The notes under the pieces: model-generated
The model's input: the letters and a program-made list of their open reading frames with translations, nothing else
Database searches by the model: none
What the model was told of the DNA's origin: nothing
DNA from: Acidimicrobiales bacterium
GTDB taxonomy: Bacteria; Actinomycetota; Acidimicrobiia; Acidimicrobiales; Palsa-688
Direction of reading: 5' to 3'
Length of the DNA: 5,456 nucleotides
Assembly (NCBI GenBank): GCA_030039575.1
Contig: JASHVH010000546.1
Coordinates: forward strand, 1-5,456
Part shown: in pieces, positions 1 through 5,456 of the stretch
Position numbering within the stretch: the stretch's first letter is position 1
Layout: each line of letters begins with the position of its first letter
Position numbers and translations under genes: made by a program

Positions 1-900
1 GCGGCGGCTGGACGTGAGGGCTTCGATGGTCGCCGCCGCCGCCCGCCCGTCTGCCACCCAGGCGTTCACCCCCATCAGCCTCGAACCGGCCGCGGTGAAC
101 GCGGCCTGACCGCCGACGATGACCGGGACCTCGGCGTCGACGTTGCGGACAGCGTTTATGGCGTCCTGGGCCGGGCCGATGGAGCCGCTCACGGTGATGC
201 CGATCCCGACCGCCACTAACCGAGGTGTCCGCCTGGCCGCGGCCGCGAAGGCGGCAGGCGGGACGTTCGCCCCCAGCTCGAGTACCGAGAACCCGGCCAG
301 GCGGACAAGGTCGGCGGCGATCGAGACGGGAAGGCCATGAAGCTCGCCGAGCGGGGCGCCGAAGACGACGCCTCCGCGACGTCGACCCGGCCGGCGGGAA
401 GCGGCCCCCAGGCGGGCGACGATCCGGGTGGCCACTGCGGTAGCCACGTACTGGTCCGCAACGGAGAGTTCGCCGCCGTCCCAACGGGCACCGATGTTCG
501 CCAGGGCGGTGCTAAGCATGTCCACGTAGCAGAACGTGGCCGGGTGGCCGGCGGCGAGCGCCGCCTGGATTACCCGCCAGGAGGCGGCTTCGTCGCCGGC
601 GAGGAGGCAGGGGGTGAGGCGGCCGGCCCAATCGACGCCCCGATCGGGGCGAGCTCCGGGGCGCGGCCCCAACGGCGACCGCGGGCCGGTCGCGGCCCGC
701 TCGGTGAGCAGCTGCTCCACCGCCGCCGGGCTCACCTGCCATGTGGTCCCGCAGCGCCCGGCGGCCAACCGGCCCTGGCGGACGTACCGGTAGGCCGTCA
801 TGTAGTGGACGCCGAGGCGCCGGGCGGCCTGCTTCAAGTTGAGCTCGTCGCCGGCGGTCCCGGGGCGTCGTTCGGCGGCGCTAACCGTCGGCACGGTCAT
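1..900 (-). CDS. HTH and cobalamin-binding-domain transcriptional regulator (3' end cut by window edge)
   Basis: I translated this minus-strand frame by hand: it is open for 300 codons from ATG at 900 to the window edge. Residues about 20-65 form an excisionase/MerR-like helix-turn-helix (LKQAARRLGV, then HYMTAYRYVRQGRL, then a short wing ending WQVSP). An Arg/Pro/Gly-rich linker (66-86) follows. Residues 86-175 look like the helical B12 cap domain (AGD at 101-103, IGARWDGG at 136-143). Residues 178-295 look like a Rossmann-type B12-binding domain: E186-L-H188 supplies the probable lower axial histidine, followed by ELGANVPP, and a VGG motif at 262-264 near the end. The order matches CarH/LitR-type cobalamin regulators, but the HTH is shorter and excisionase-like. 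It reaches the family's usual length, so little is probably missing. Oddities: CarH's W-x9-EH is W140-x9-Q150-Y151 here, and P191 replaces the usual Gly of ExHxxG. It is divergent from nrdAB-metE and is inferred to regulate it; a light-sensing role is the alternative. Confidence 0.88.
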   Translation of the reverse strand, partial: MTVPTVSAAERRPGTAGDELNLKQAARRLGVHYMTAYRYVRQGRLAAGRCGTTWQVSPAAVEQLLTERAATGPRSPLGPRPGARPDRGVDWAGRLTPCLLAGDEAASWRVIQAALAAGHPATFCYVDMLSTALANIGARWDGGELSVADQYVATAVATRIVARLGAASRRPGRRRGGVVFGAPLGELHGLPVSIAADLVRLAGFSVLELGANVPPAAFAAAARRTPRLVAVGIGITVSGSIGPAQDAINAVRNVDAEVPVIVGGQAAFTAAGSRLMGVNAWVADGRAAAATIEALTSSRR

Positions 901-907
901 CGTTCGG

Positions 908-914
908 CACCCTA
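908..914 (-). promoter_or_regulatory. Probable ribosome binding site of the B12-domain regulator
   Basis: Read on the minus strand this is TAGGGTG, ending 7 bases before the ATG at 900. It is a modest Shine-Dalgarno match but well spaced, and it supports ATG 900 as the start over the in-frame GTG two codons later. Confidence 0.45.
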
Positions 915-921
915 GTGCCAG

Positions 922-940
922 CGGCGCGCCGGGCGCGCCG
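922..940. repeat. GC-only hairpin with a doubled GGCGCGCC
   Basis: Seven-base arms CGGCGCG (922-928) and CGCGCCG (934-940) pair perfectly around a 5-base loop. The self-complementary 8-mer GGCGCGCC occurs twice, at 923-930 and 932-939. It lies in the 5' leader of the minus-strand regulator, 22 bases from its start codon, so it could fold in that transcript. There is no T-tract, so it does not look like a terminator. In GC-rich DNA such a structure may also be chance. Confidence 0.4.
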
Positions 941-963
941 GGAGCGGAGGCCCCTTGACGCCA

Positions 964-977
964 GGCGCTTTAGCACC
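964..977. promoter_or_regulatory. Imperfect palindrome in the divergent promoter region (possible operator)
   Basis: GGCGCT (964-969), a 2-base centre, then AGCACC (972-977): 5 of 6 arm positions are complementary. It sits between the two divergent genes, directly after a TTGACG hexamer at 955-960. It is a candidate site for the adjacent HTH/B12 regulator, but only because of its position and symmetry. No family consensus is known to me for this HTH type. Confidence 0.25.
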
Positions 978-989
978 CAATAGCGGGTC

Positions 990-1041
990 TTGCACCGCTG
1001 TGATTTCAATGCTGTAGTTCACAATATGTTGTGTCTATATT
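990..1041 (+). promoter_or_regulatory. Candidate nrdA-nrdB-metE promoter region
   Basis: Two weak possibilities are visible. One pairs TTGCAC (990-995) with TGTAGT (1013-1018), 17 bases apart, which would start transcription near 1025, inside the strong NrdR box. The other uses TATATT (1036-1041; 5 of 6 matches to the -10 consensus) between the two NrdR boxes, without a good -35 hexamer, and would start near 1048. Either places the NrdR boxes over the promoter or start point, as expected for repression. Which is used cannot be decided from sequence. For the divergent gene, TTGAAA on the minus strand (1004-1009) is a possible -35, but no convincing -10 follows. Confidence 0.35.
1019..1034. promoter_or_regulatory. 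NrdR box 1
   Basis: The 16-mer TCACAATATGTTGTGT matches the NrdR consensus as I know it, ACACwATATATwGTGT, at 14 of 16 positions. NrdR is the zinc-finger/ATP-cone repressor of ribonucleotide reductase operons, and boxes usually occur in pairs upstream of nrd genes. Position just upstream of nrdA fits exactly. No nrdR gene is in the window. Confidence 0.8.
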
Positions 1042-1049
1042 GCCACTGC

Positions 1050-1065
1050 GCACTACATCTGGGGG
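1050..1065. promoter_or_regulatory. NrdR box 2 (degenerate right half)
   Basis: This 16-mer begins 31 bp after the start of box 1, about three helical turns and the spacing typical of NrdR box pairs. Its left half (CACTACAT) matches the consensus well, while the right half (CTGGGGG) is poor; overall 10 of 16 positions match. The call rests on spacing as much as sequence. Confidence 0.55.
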
Positions 1066-1099
1066 TACGTGGTGCCAACCATGTGCCGGGCGGGTGCAC

Positions 1100-1108
1100 G
1101 GAAGAGGG
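1100..1108 (+). promoter_or_regulatory. Ribosome binding site deciding the nrdA start
   Basis: The purine-rich GGAAGAGGG ends 9 bases before the GTG at 1118. It is the only good Shine-Dalgarno-like sequence among the possible nrdA starts. It argues for GTG 1118 rather than the longest-frame GTG at 1031, which lies within NrdR box 1. Confidence 0.65.
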
Positions 1109-1117
1109 TGGGCGCTC

Positions 1118-3529
1118 GTGACCAGCGTCATTGAGGGCCAGGACGTGAGTGGCGTCACACCGGTCCCGGCGCCGCCGCGGCAAGCGATAGAGCTCGCCGG
1201 CGCCGATGAAGCGGCCCACTTCGACCGGGCCCTGCGGGCCGTCGAACAGTGCGCCGAAGGCCTGACCGGTGTCGACTCCAGGCGAGTGACGGCCATAACT
1301 CTGAGCGGCGTGGGCCAGGCCGCCAAGGCTCCGGGTGTCGATCATCTAGTCATCGGCGAACTAGCGGTCCGGTCCGCCGCTGCCCTCATCGGTGAGGAGC
1401 CAAGCTACGCCCTGCTCGCAGCCCGGCTCTTGGGGGTGGTGATAGACGGGGAGGTGAGGGCCCTGGGGGTAGGCTCGTTCTCGGGCTCGGTAGCGCTCGG
1501 CCGGTCGCTGGGGCTCGTGGCCGAGGCAACGGCGGGCTTCGTCCGCGACCACGGCGAGCAACTTGATGCCGCCATTGACGGGGACGGCTATGGCCGGTTC
1601 GAGTTCTTCGGGCTGCGCACGCTCTACGACCGTTACCTGCTTCGCCACCCCGACAGGCGTTCGGTCATCGAGACGCCCCAGTACGCGTTCCTGAGGGTGG
1701 CCTGCGGGCTGGCGAAATCCGTAGACGAAGCGACCGAACTTTATGGGCTCATGTCCCGGCTGGAGTACCTGCCATCCAGCCCGACGCTGTTCAACTCGGG
1801 GACGTCACGTCCGCAAATGTCATCCTGTTTCCTGTTGGATTCCCCGGCCGACGACCTGGATGCCATTTACCGCCGCTACCACGACGTGGCCCGCCTGTCC
1901 AAGCACGCCGGCGGCATCGGGCTGGCCTTCCACAGGGTCCGGTCGCGGGGGTCGCTCATCCGAGGTACCAATGGGCTGTCCAACGGGATAGTCCCGTGGC
2001 TGAAGACCCTTGACGCGTCGGTGGCGGCGGTCAACCAGGGCGGCCGGCGCAAGGGGGCGGCGTGCGTGTACCTCGAAAGCTGGCACGCCGACATCGAGGA
2101 TTTCCTGGAATTGCGGGACAGCACGGGGGAAGAGCCCCGCCGCACCCGCAATATCAACCTCGCCAATTGGGTACCCGACCTGTTTATGCGCCGGGTCGAG
2201 GCCGACCACATGTGGTCGTTGTTCGACCCGAAAAAAGTCCCGCAACTGTGCGACTTGTTCGGGGAGGCCTTCGATGAGGCCTACGTCGAGGCGGAGCGCC
2301 GGCGCGTTTACGAGCGCCAGGTACCGGCCCGCCAGCTCTACGGCCGCATGATGCGCACGCTGGCGCAAACGGGGAGCGGGTGGATGACGTTCAAGGACCG
2401 CGCCAACCAGCTCTGCAACCAGACCGGGCGCCCCGGGCGCGTTGTGCACCTGTCAAATCTGTGCACCGAAATTATTGAGGTCACCGACCACGAGAACACC
2501 GCTGTGTGCAACCTCGGTTCGGTCAACCTGGGCGCAATGGTGACTGAAGGTCATGTCGATTACGGGCGGTTGGGCCGCGTTGTCCGCACCGCGGTGCGGT
2601 TTTTGGACCGGGTGATCGATCTGAACTTCTACCCGACCGAGGCCGCCGCCGGGTCGAACGCCTATTGGCGACCGGTCGGGCTCGGCGTTATGGGCCTTCA
2701 GGACGTGTTCTTCAAACTTTCGCTCCCGTTTGATGCACCGGCGGCCCGGGCAGAGTCGAGGCGGTTGGCCGAGGAGATCTACTTCAACGCTCTCTGGGCT
2801 TCCTCGGAGCTGGCCGAGGTGCCCGGGCCTCACCCCGGCTTCGGCGAGACCCGCGCCGCCGGCGGGCACTTTCAGTTCGACCTGTGGGGCACCGAGCCCC
2901 GAGACCCGGGTCGGTGGCGGGCCTTGAGAGAGAGGGTGGCCCGGTTCGGCTTGCGCAACTCACTGGTCGTCGCCATCGCGCCCACGGCCACGATCGCCTC
3001 CATCGCCGGCGCCTACGAGTGCATCGAGCCCCAAGTTTCCAACCTTTTCAAACGGGAAACCCTTTCGGGCGAGTTCCTCCAGGTCAACACGTACCTGGTG
3101 CGCGACCTGCAGGCGCTCGGCCTGTGGGGCGAGGCCATGGCGGCGACGGTGCGAAAGGCGGAAGGGTCGGTCCAGGGCATCGATGCCATACCGGCCCACC
3201 TGAAGGAGATCTACCGCACGGCCTGGGAGATCCCGATGCGCTCCCTCGTCGACATGGCCGCGGAAAGGGGGCCCTTCGTGGACCAGAGCCAGTCGTTGAA
3301 CCTTTTCGTGGAGGGCCCGACCATCGGGAAACTGTCGTCCATGTACCTTCACGCCTGGAAAAGTGGGCTGAAAACCACGTATTACTTGAGGTCCCGGCCG
3401 GCGACGCGGATCACTCAGACCACGAGTGCGACGCCGGCCCCGGTCGGCTCGGGAGGAAGTGCGGGGCCCGGCGAAACCGCCCCCGTCTGTGCGCTCGAGA
3501 ACCCCGGGTCATGCGAGGTGTGTTCATGA
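1118..3529 (+). CDS. nrdA: Class Ia ribonucleoside-diphosphate reductase, alpha (catalytic) subunit
   Basis: Reduces ribonucleoside diphosphates to deoxyribonucleotides in the cytosol, together with NrdB. From GTG 1118 it is 803 residues, the size range of NrdA. The N-terminal R1 domain is recognisable near residues 80-106 (AAALIGEEPSYALLAARLL). Catalytic residues are all visible: C237 (PQMSSCFLL) and C464 (TAVCNLGSVNLGA) as the redox pair; N447, thiyl-radical C449 and E451 in LSNLCTEI; and the radical-transfer tyrosines Y755-Y756 in KTTYYLRS. The C-terminal tail carries C791, C799 and C802 (GSCEVCS), the shuttle cysteines that regenerate the active site. No N-terminal ATP-cone is apparent, so dATP overall-activity control through such a cone is not expected. 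The frame extends upstream to GTG 1031, but that start overlaps an NrdR box, whereas 1118 has a good ribosome site; GTG 1145 is also in frame. The sequence resembles Streptomyces NrdA. Overlap with nrdB indicates co-translation. Confidence 0.96.
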   Translation: MTSVIEGQDVSGVTPVPAPPRQAIELAGADEAAHFDRALRAVEQCAEGLTGVDSRRVTAITLSGVGQAAKAPGVDHLVIGELAVRSAAALIGEEPSYALLAARLLGVVIDGEVRALGVGSFSGSVALGRSLGLVAEATAGFVRDHGEQLDAAIDGDGYGRFEFFGLRTLYDRYLLRHPDRRSVIETPQYAFLRVACGLAKSVDEATELYGLMSRLEYLPSSPTLFNSGTSRPQMSSCFLLDSPADDLDAIYRRYHDVARLSKHAGGIGLAFHRVRSRGSLIRGTNGLSNGIVPWLKTLDASVAAVNQGGRRKGAACVYLESWHADIEDFLELRDSTGEEPRRTRNINLANWVPDLFMRRVEADHMWSLFDPKKVPQLCDLFGEAFDEAYVEAERRRVYERQVPARQLYGRMMRTLAQTGSGWMTFKDRANQLCNQTGRPGRVVHLSNLCTEIIEVTDHENTAVCNLGSVNLGAMVTEGHVDYGRLGRVVRTAVRFLDRVIDLNFYPTEAAAGSNAYWRPVGLGVMGLQDVFFKLSLPFDAPAARAESRRLAEEIYFNALWASSELAEVPGPHPGFGETRAAGGHFQFDLWGTEPRDPGRWRALRERVARFGLRNSLVVAIAPTATIASIAGAYECIEPQVSNLFKRETLSGEFLQVNTYLVRDLQALGLWGEAMAATVRKAEGSVQGIDAIPAHLKEIYRTAWEIPMRSLVDMAAERGPFVDQSQSLNLFVEGPTIGKLSSMYLHAWKSGLKTTYYLRSRPATRITQTTSATPAPVGSGGSAGPGETAPVCALENPGSCEVCS
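3515..3520 (+). promoter_or_regulatory. Ribosome binding site of nrdB, inside the nrdA end
   Basis: GAGGTG lies 5 bases before the ATG at 3526, within the last codons of nrdA. It selects ATG 3526 over the in-frame ATG at 3511. With the ATGA stop/start overlap it suggests translational coupling of the two subunits. Confidence 0.65.
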
Positions 3530-4608
3530 CGGTTGTACGTGACCCCATCTGGGTGGGCGTGAGCGAGTTTTCCGCCGGGACCAGGGCCCGACCGGGACCT
3601 TCGACCGGCGCCATCCTGGACCCCGGGCTGGACCTGACCTTGCGGCCGATGCGGTACCCCGAGTTTTACGAGCGCTACCGGGACGCCATTCGCAATACCT
3701 GGACGGTGGAAGAGGTGGACTTCTCTGACGACCTCGTCGACCTTGACCGCCGTCTGCTGCCGGCGGAGAAGCACCTGGTGCGCCGGCTGGTGGCCTTCTT
3801 CGCCACCGGGGACTCGATCGTGGCCAACAACCTGGTGCTCAACCTCTACAAGCACATAAACGCCCCCGAGGCCCGCTTGTACCTGTCGCGCCAGCTGTTC
3901 GAGGAAGCGCAGCACGTTCAGTTCTACCTGACCCTCCTGGACACTTACGTCAGCGACCAGGACGAGCGGGCCGAGGCGTTCGCCGCCATCGAGCACGTAC
4001 CGTCCATAAGGTCGAAGGCGGAGTTCTGCTTCCGCTGGATGAGCAGCATCGAGGAACTGGACCGGTTGGGCACGGCCTCCGACCGGCGCCGGTTCCTCTT
4101 GAACCTCATCTGCTTCGCCGCCTGTATAGAGGGGCTTTTTTTCTTTGCCGCCTTCGCCTACGTTTACTTCCTCCGTTCCAAGGGCTTGCTCCACGGCCTG
4201 GCGGCCGGGACCAACTGGGTGTTCAGGGACGAGAGCGGGCACATGGACTTTGCCTTCGCGGTGGTGGACGTGGTGAGGCGCGAGGAGCCCGGGCTCTTCG
4301 ACGACGAGCTGGCGGCGCAGGTGACGGCCATGATGGTCGACGCGGTCGAAGCAGAAGCGTGCTTTGCGGCCGATTTGTTGTCCGACGGCGTGCCCGGCCT
4401 ATCGCTGGCAGACACTCGCGCCTACCTGGGACACGTGGCTGACCAGCGCCTGGCTCGCCTGGGCCTACCCGGGCGGTTCGGGTCGCGCAACCCGTTCCCT
4501 TTTATGCAACTGCAAGACGTCCAGGAACTGGCTAACTTTTTCGAGAGGACCGTTTCCGCTTACCAGGTCGGGGTAAGCGGCGACGTTTGTTTCGACGAGG
4601 AGTTCTAA
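3526..4608 (+). CDS. nrdB: Class Ia ribonucleoside-diphosphate reductase, beta (radical) subunit
   Basis: Holds the dinuclear metal centre and tyrosyl radical that start catalysis in NrdA. The 360-residue length is normal. The ferritin-like ligands are all visible: D96 (FFATGDSIVANN), E127 and H130 (FEEAQHVQFY), E202 (ACIEGLFFF), and E236 with H239 (RDESGHMDF). Y134, four residues after H130, sits at the radical-tyrosine position (E. coli Y122). Y346 in SAYQVG corresponds to the tail tyrosine of the radical-transfer path (E. coli Y356). The acidic C-terminus ending DEEF is the expected NrdA-docking tail. So this looks like a standard tyrosyl-radical R2, not a radical-lacking variant. The ATG overlaps the nrdA TGA by 4 bases. 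The frame is open upstream as far as 2884, but that extension is just nrdA read in another frame. In Streptomyces the next gene is nrdS; here it is metE. Confidence 0.96.
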   Translation: MTVVRDPIWVGVSEFSAGTRARPGPSTGAILDPGLDLTLRPMRYPEFYERYRDAIRNTWTVEEVDFSDDLVDLDRRLLPAEKHLVRRLVAFFATGDSIVANNLVLNLYKHINAPEARLYLSRQLFEEAQHVQFYLTLLDTYVSDQDERAEAFAAIEHVPSIRSKAEFCFRWMSSIEELDRLGTASDRRRFLLNLICFAACIEGLFFFAAFAYVYFLRSKGLLHGLAAGTNWVFRDESGHMDFAFAVVDVVRREEPGLFDDELAAQVTAMMVDAVEAEACFAADLLSDGVPGLSLADTRAYLGHVADQRLARLGLPGRFGSRNPFPFMQLQDVQELANFFERTVSAYQVGVSGDVCFDEEF

Positions 4609-4613
4609 AGAGG
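4609..4613 (+). promoter_or_regulatory. Ribosome binding site of metE
   Basis: AGAGG lies directly after the nrdB stop codon and 8 bases before the metE ATG. The whole nrdB-metE gap is 13 bases, leaving no space for a terminator or a riboswitch, so metE is probably read from the nrd transcript. A promoter inside nrdB cannot be excluded. Confidence 0.6.
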
Positions 4614-4621
4614 CGAAGAAG

Positions 4622-5456
4622 ATGGCTGTACGAGCAGGCAACCTGGGGTTCCCCCGCATTGGGCCACGGCGAGAGCTGAAAAAGGCGCTGGAGGCTTATT
4701 GGCAGGGCACGTCGTCCGCCACCGACTTGCAGCGAACAGCTTCGGCGGTACGGTCGGCCAATTGGCAGCTCCAGCAGCGCCTCGGCATAGACGACATACC
4801 GTCGAACGATTTCTCGCTCTACGACCACGTCCTCGACACCGCGGTCATGCTCGGTGCCGTGCCGGAGCGGTTCCTTGACCCGGACGGGACGGTCAGCCTC
4901 GACAGCTACTTCGTCATGGCCCGGGGCGGCCAACTCGGGGACCGTTCACTAGCGGCCCTGGAAATGACCAAGTGGTTCGACACCAATTACCACTACCTGG
5001 TACCGGAACTTTCGAGCGGCCAACGTTTCCAGGCCAACCCGGCAAAGGCGGTGGGCGAGCTAAGGGAAGCCGCAGCCATCGGGGTTCCGACCCGGCCGGT
5101 ACTGTTGGGCCCGGTCTCGTTTATGTGGTTGGCCAAATTTGGCTCCAGTTACCAGGACCGCCTGGCCTTCCTGCCGTCGCTGGTACGCAGCTACCAGGAA
5201 GTGCTCGTCGCATTACACGGCGCCGGAGCGAGCCGGGTGCAATTGGACGAACCAGTGCTCGGGCTCGACCTTCCCGACGAAGTGGCCGGGGAGTACAGCG
5301 CCGTGTACCACCGGGTGGCCGAGGCGGCACCGGGGCTGAAGATGCTTGTGGCAACGTACTTCACCGGCCTGCGCCGGAACCTTCCGGTGGCCCTGTCCCT
5401 CCCGGTGGACGGGGTGCACCTGGACATCGTGGCCGACCCCGGCCAACTCGAGCCGG
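4622..5456 (+). CDS. metE: Cobalamin-independent methionine synthase, N-terminal part (cut by window edge)
   Basis: MetE transfers the methyl group of 5-methyltetrahydrofolate polyglutamate straight to homocysteine, making methionine without B12. I translated 278 residues from ATG 4622; the frame runs off the right edge with no stop. Family signatures of the N-terminal barrel are clear: GNLGFPRIGPRRELKKALE at 6-24, SNDFSLYDHVLD at 61-72, LEMTKWFDTNYHYLVPE at 113-129, and VQLDEPVL at 206-213. MetE is normally about 750-790 residues, so roughly a third is present. The zinc-binding and homocysteine-binding residues belong to the C-terminal barrel outside the window, so activity cannot be judged. 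Being tight behind nrdB, it joins a second B12-independent enzyme to the operon. Codon 198 is TTA (5213-5215), rare in high-GC actinobacteria. Confidence 0.95.
   Translation, partial: MAVRAGNLGFPRIGPRRELKKALEAYWQGTSSATDLQRTASAVRSANWQLQQRLGIDDIPSNDFSLYDHVLDTAVMLGAVPERFLDPDGTVSLDSYFVMARGGQLGDRSLAALEMTKWFDTNYHYLVPELSSGQRFQANPAKAVGELREAAAIGVPTRPVLLGPVSFMWLAKFGSSYQDRLAFLPSLVRSYQEVLVALHGAGASRVQLDEPVLGLDLPDEVAGEYSAVYHRVAEAAPGLKMLVATYFTGLRRNLPVALSLPVDGVHLDIVADPGQLEP

Noticed and set aside
337..915. A 192-residue plus-strand open frame over the regulator gene
   Set aside because: Its translation is low-complexity Gly/Ala/Arg/Pro, typical of the antisense of a GC-rich gene. The minus-strand frame encodes recognisable HTH and B12 domains over the same bases.
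922..940. GC hairpin as a terminator for transcription toward nrdA or the regulator
   Set aside because: No T-tract follows on either strand and it lies upstream of both genes, not after one.
1042..1048. GCCACTG, a heptamer found in the core of cobalamin riboswitches
   Set aside because: It is isolated: the preceding conserved stem sequences and the downstream B12-box are absent, and it falls between the two NrdR boxes in a leader too short for the riboswitch. Taken as chance.
2884..3525. Upstream extension of the nrdB frame to ATG 2884 (a 574-residue protein)
   Set aside because: The extra residues are nrdA in another frame and match nothing in NrdB. ATG 3526 has a ribosome site and the usual overlap with the nrdA stop.
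4136..4146. Run of seven T then C then TTT inside nrdB, a possible slippage or frameshift site
   Set aside because: The reading frame is intact across it (EGLFFFAAF, a conserved NrdB segment holding ligand E202), with no alternative product evident.
3415..4242. A 275-residue minus-strand open frame opposite the nrdA end and nrdB
   Set aside because: It is antisense to conserved coding sequence and its translation shows no recognisable family.
5213..5215. TTA codon in metE (another in the regulator at 217-219), suggesting bldA-type control
   Set aside because: Such control applies to Streptomyces and close relatives, and the overall codon use does not clearly indicate Streptomyces. The codons alone are not evidence.

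Overview
The window is about 5.5 kb of GC-rich DNA. Its proteins resemble those of high-GC actinobacteria: NrdA and NrdB are close in sequence style to the Streptomyces class Ia ribonucleotide reductase. I do not assign a genus. Codon use is less extreme than in Streptomyces (ATA, TTG and a few TTA codons occur), so a non-Streptomyces actinobacterium is quite possible.

Layout: (1) 1-900, minus strand: a regulator with an N-terminal excisionase/MerR-like helix-turn-helix and a C-terminal cobalamin (B12)-binding module; its stop lies just past the left edge. (2) 901-1117: a divergent intergenic region with a GC hairpin, an imperfect palindrome, candidate promoters, one strong NrdR box (1019-1034) and a weaker second box exactly 31 bp downstream. 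(3) 1118-3529, plus strand: nrdA, the catalytic (alpha) subunit of class Ia ribonucleotide reductase. (4) 3526-4608, plus strand: nrdB, the radical-bearing (beta) subunit, overlapping nrdA by 4 bases. (5) 4622-5456, plus strand: the first third of metE, cobalamin-independent methionine synthase, 13 bases after nrdB and cut by the right edge.

How they fit together: nrdA, nrdB and metE look like one transcription unit with no room for a terminator or separate promoter between them. Both activities in it are B12-independent substitutes for B12-dependent enzymes: class Ia reductase for the AdoCbl-dependent class II reductase NrdJ, and MetE for the methylcobalamin-dependent MetH. The gene facing them across the shared promoter region encodes a DNA-binding protein with a cobalamin-binding domain. 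The simplest reading, an inference, is a local cobalamin-sensing switch that turns on the B12-independent enzymes when cobalamin is scarce, with NrdR adding nucleotide-pool control. In Streptomyces the nrdABS operon is known to be controlled by a cobalamin riboswitch; I see no such riboswitch here, so a protein sensor may have taken over that role. This is the most interesting aspect of the window.
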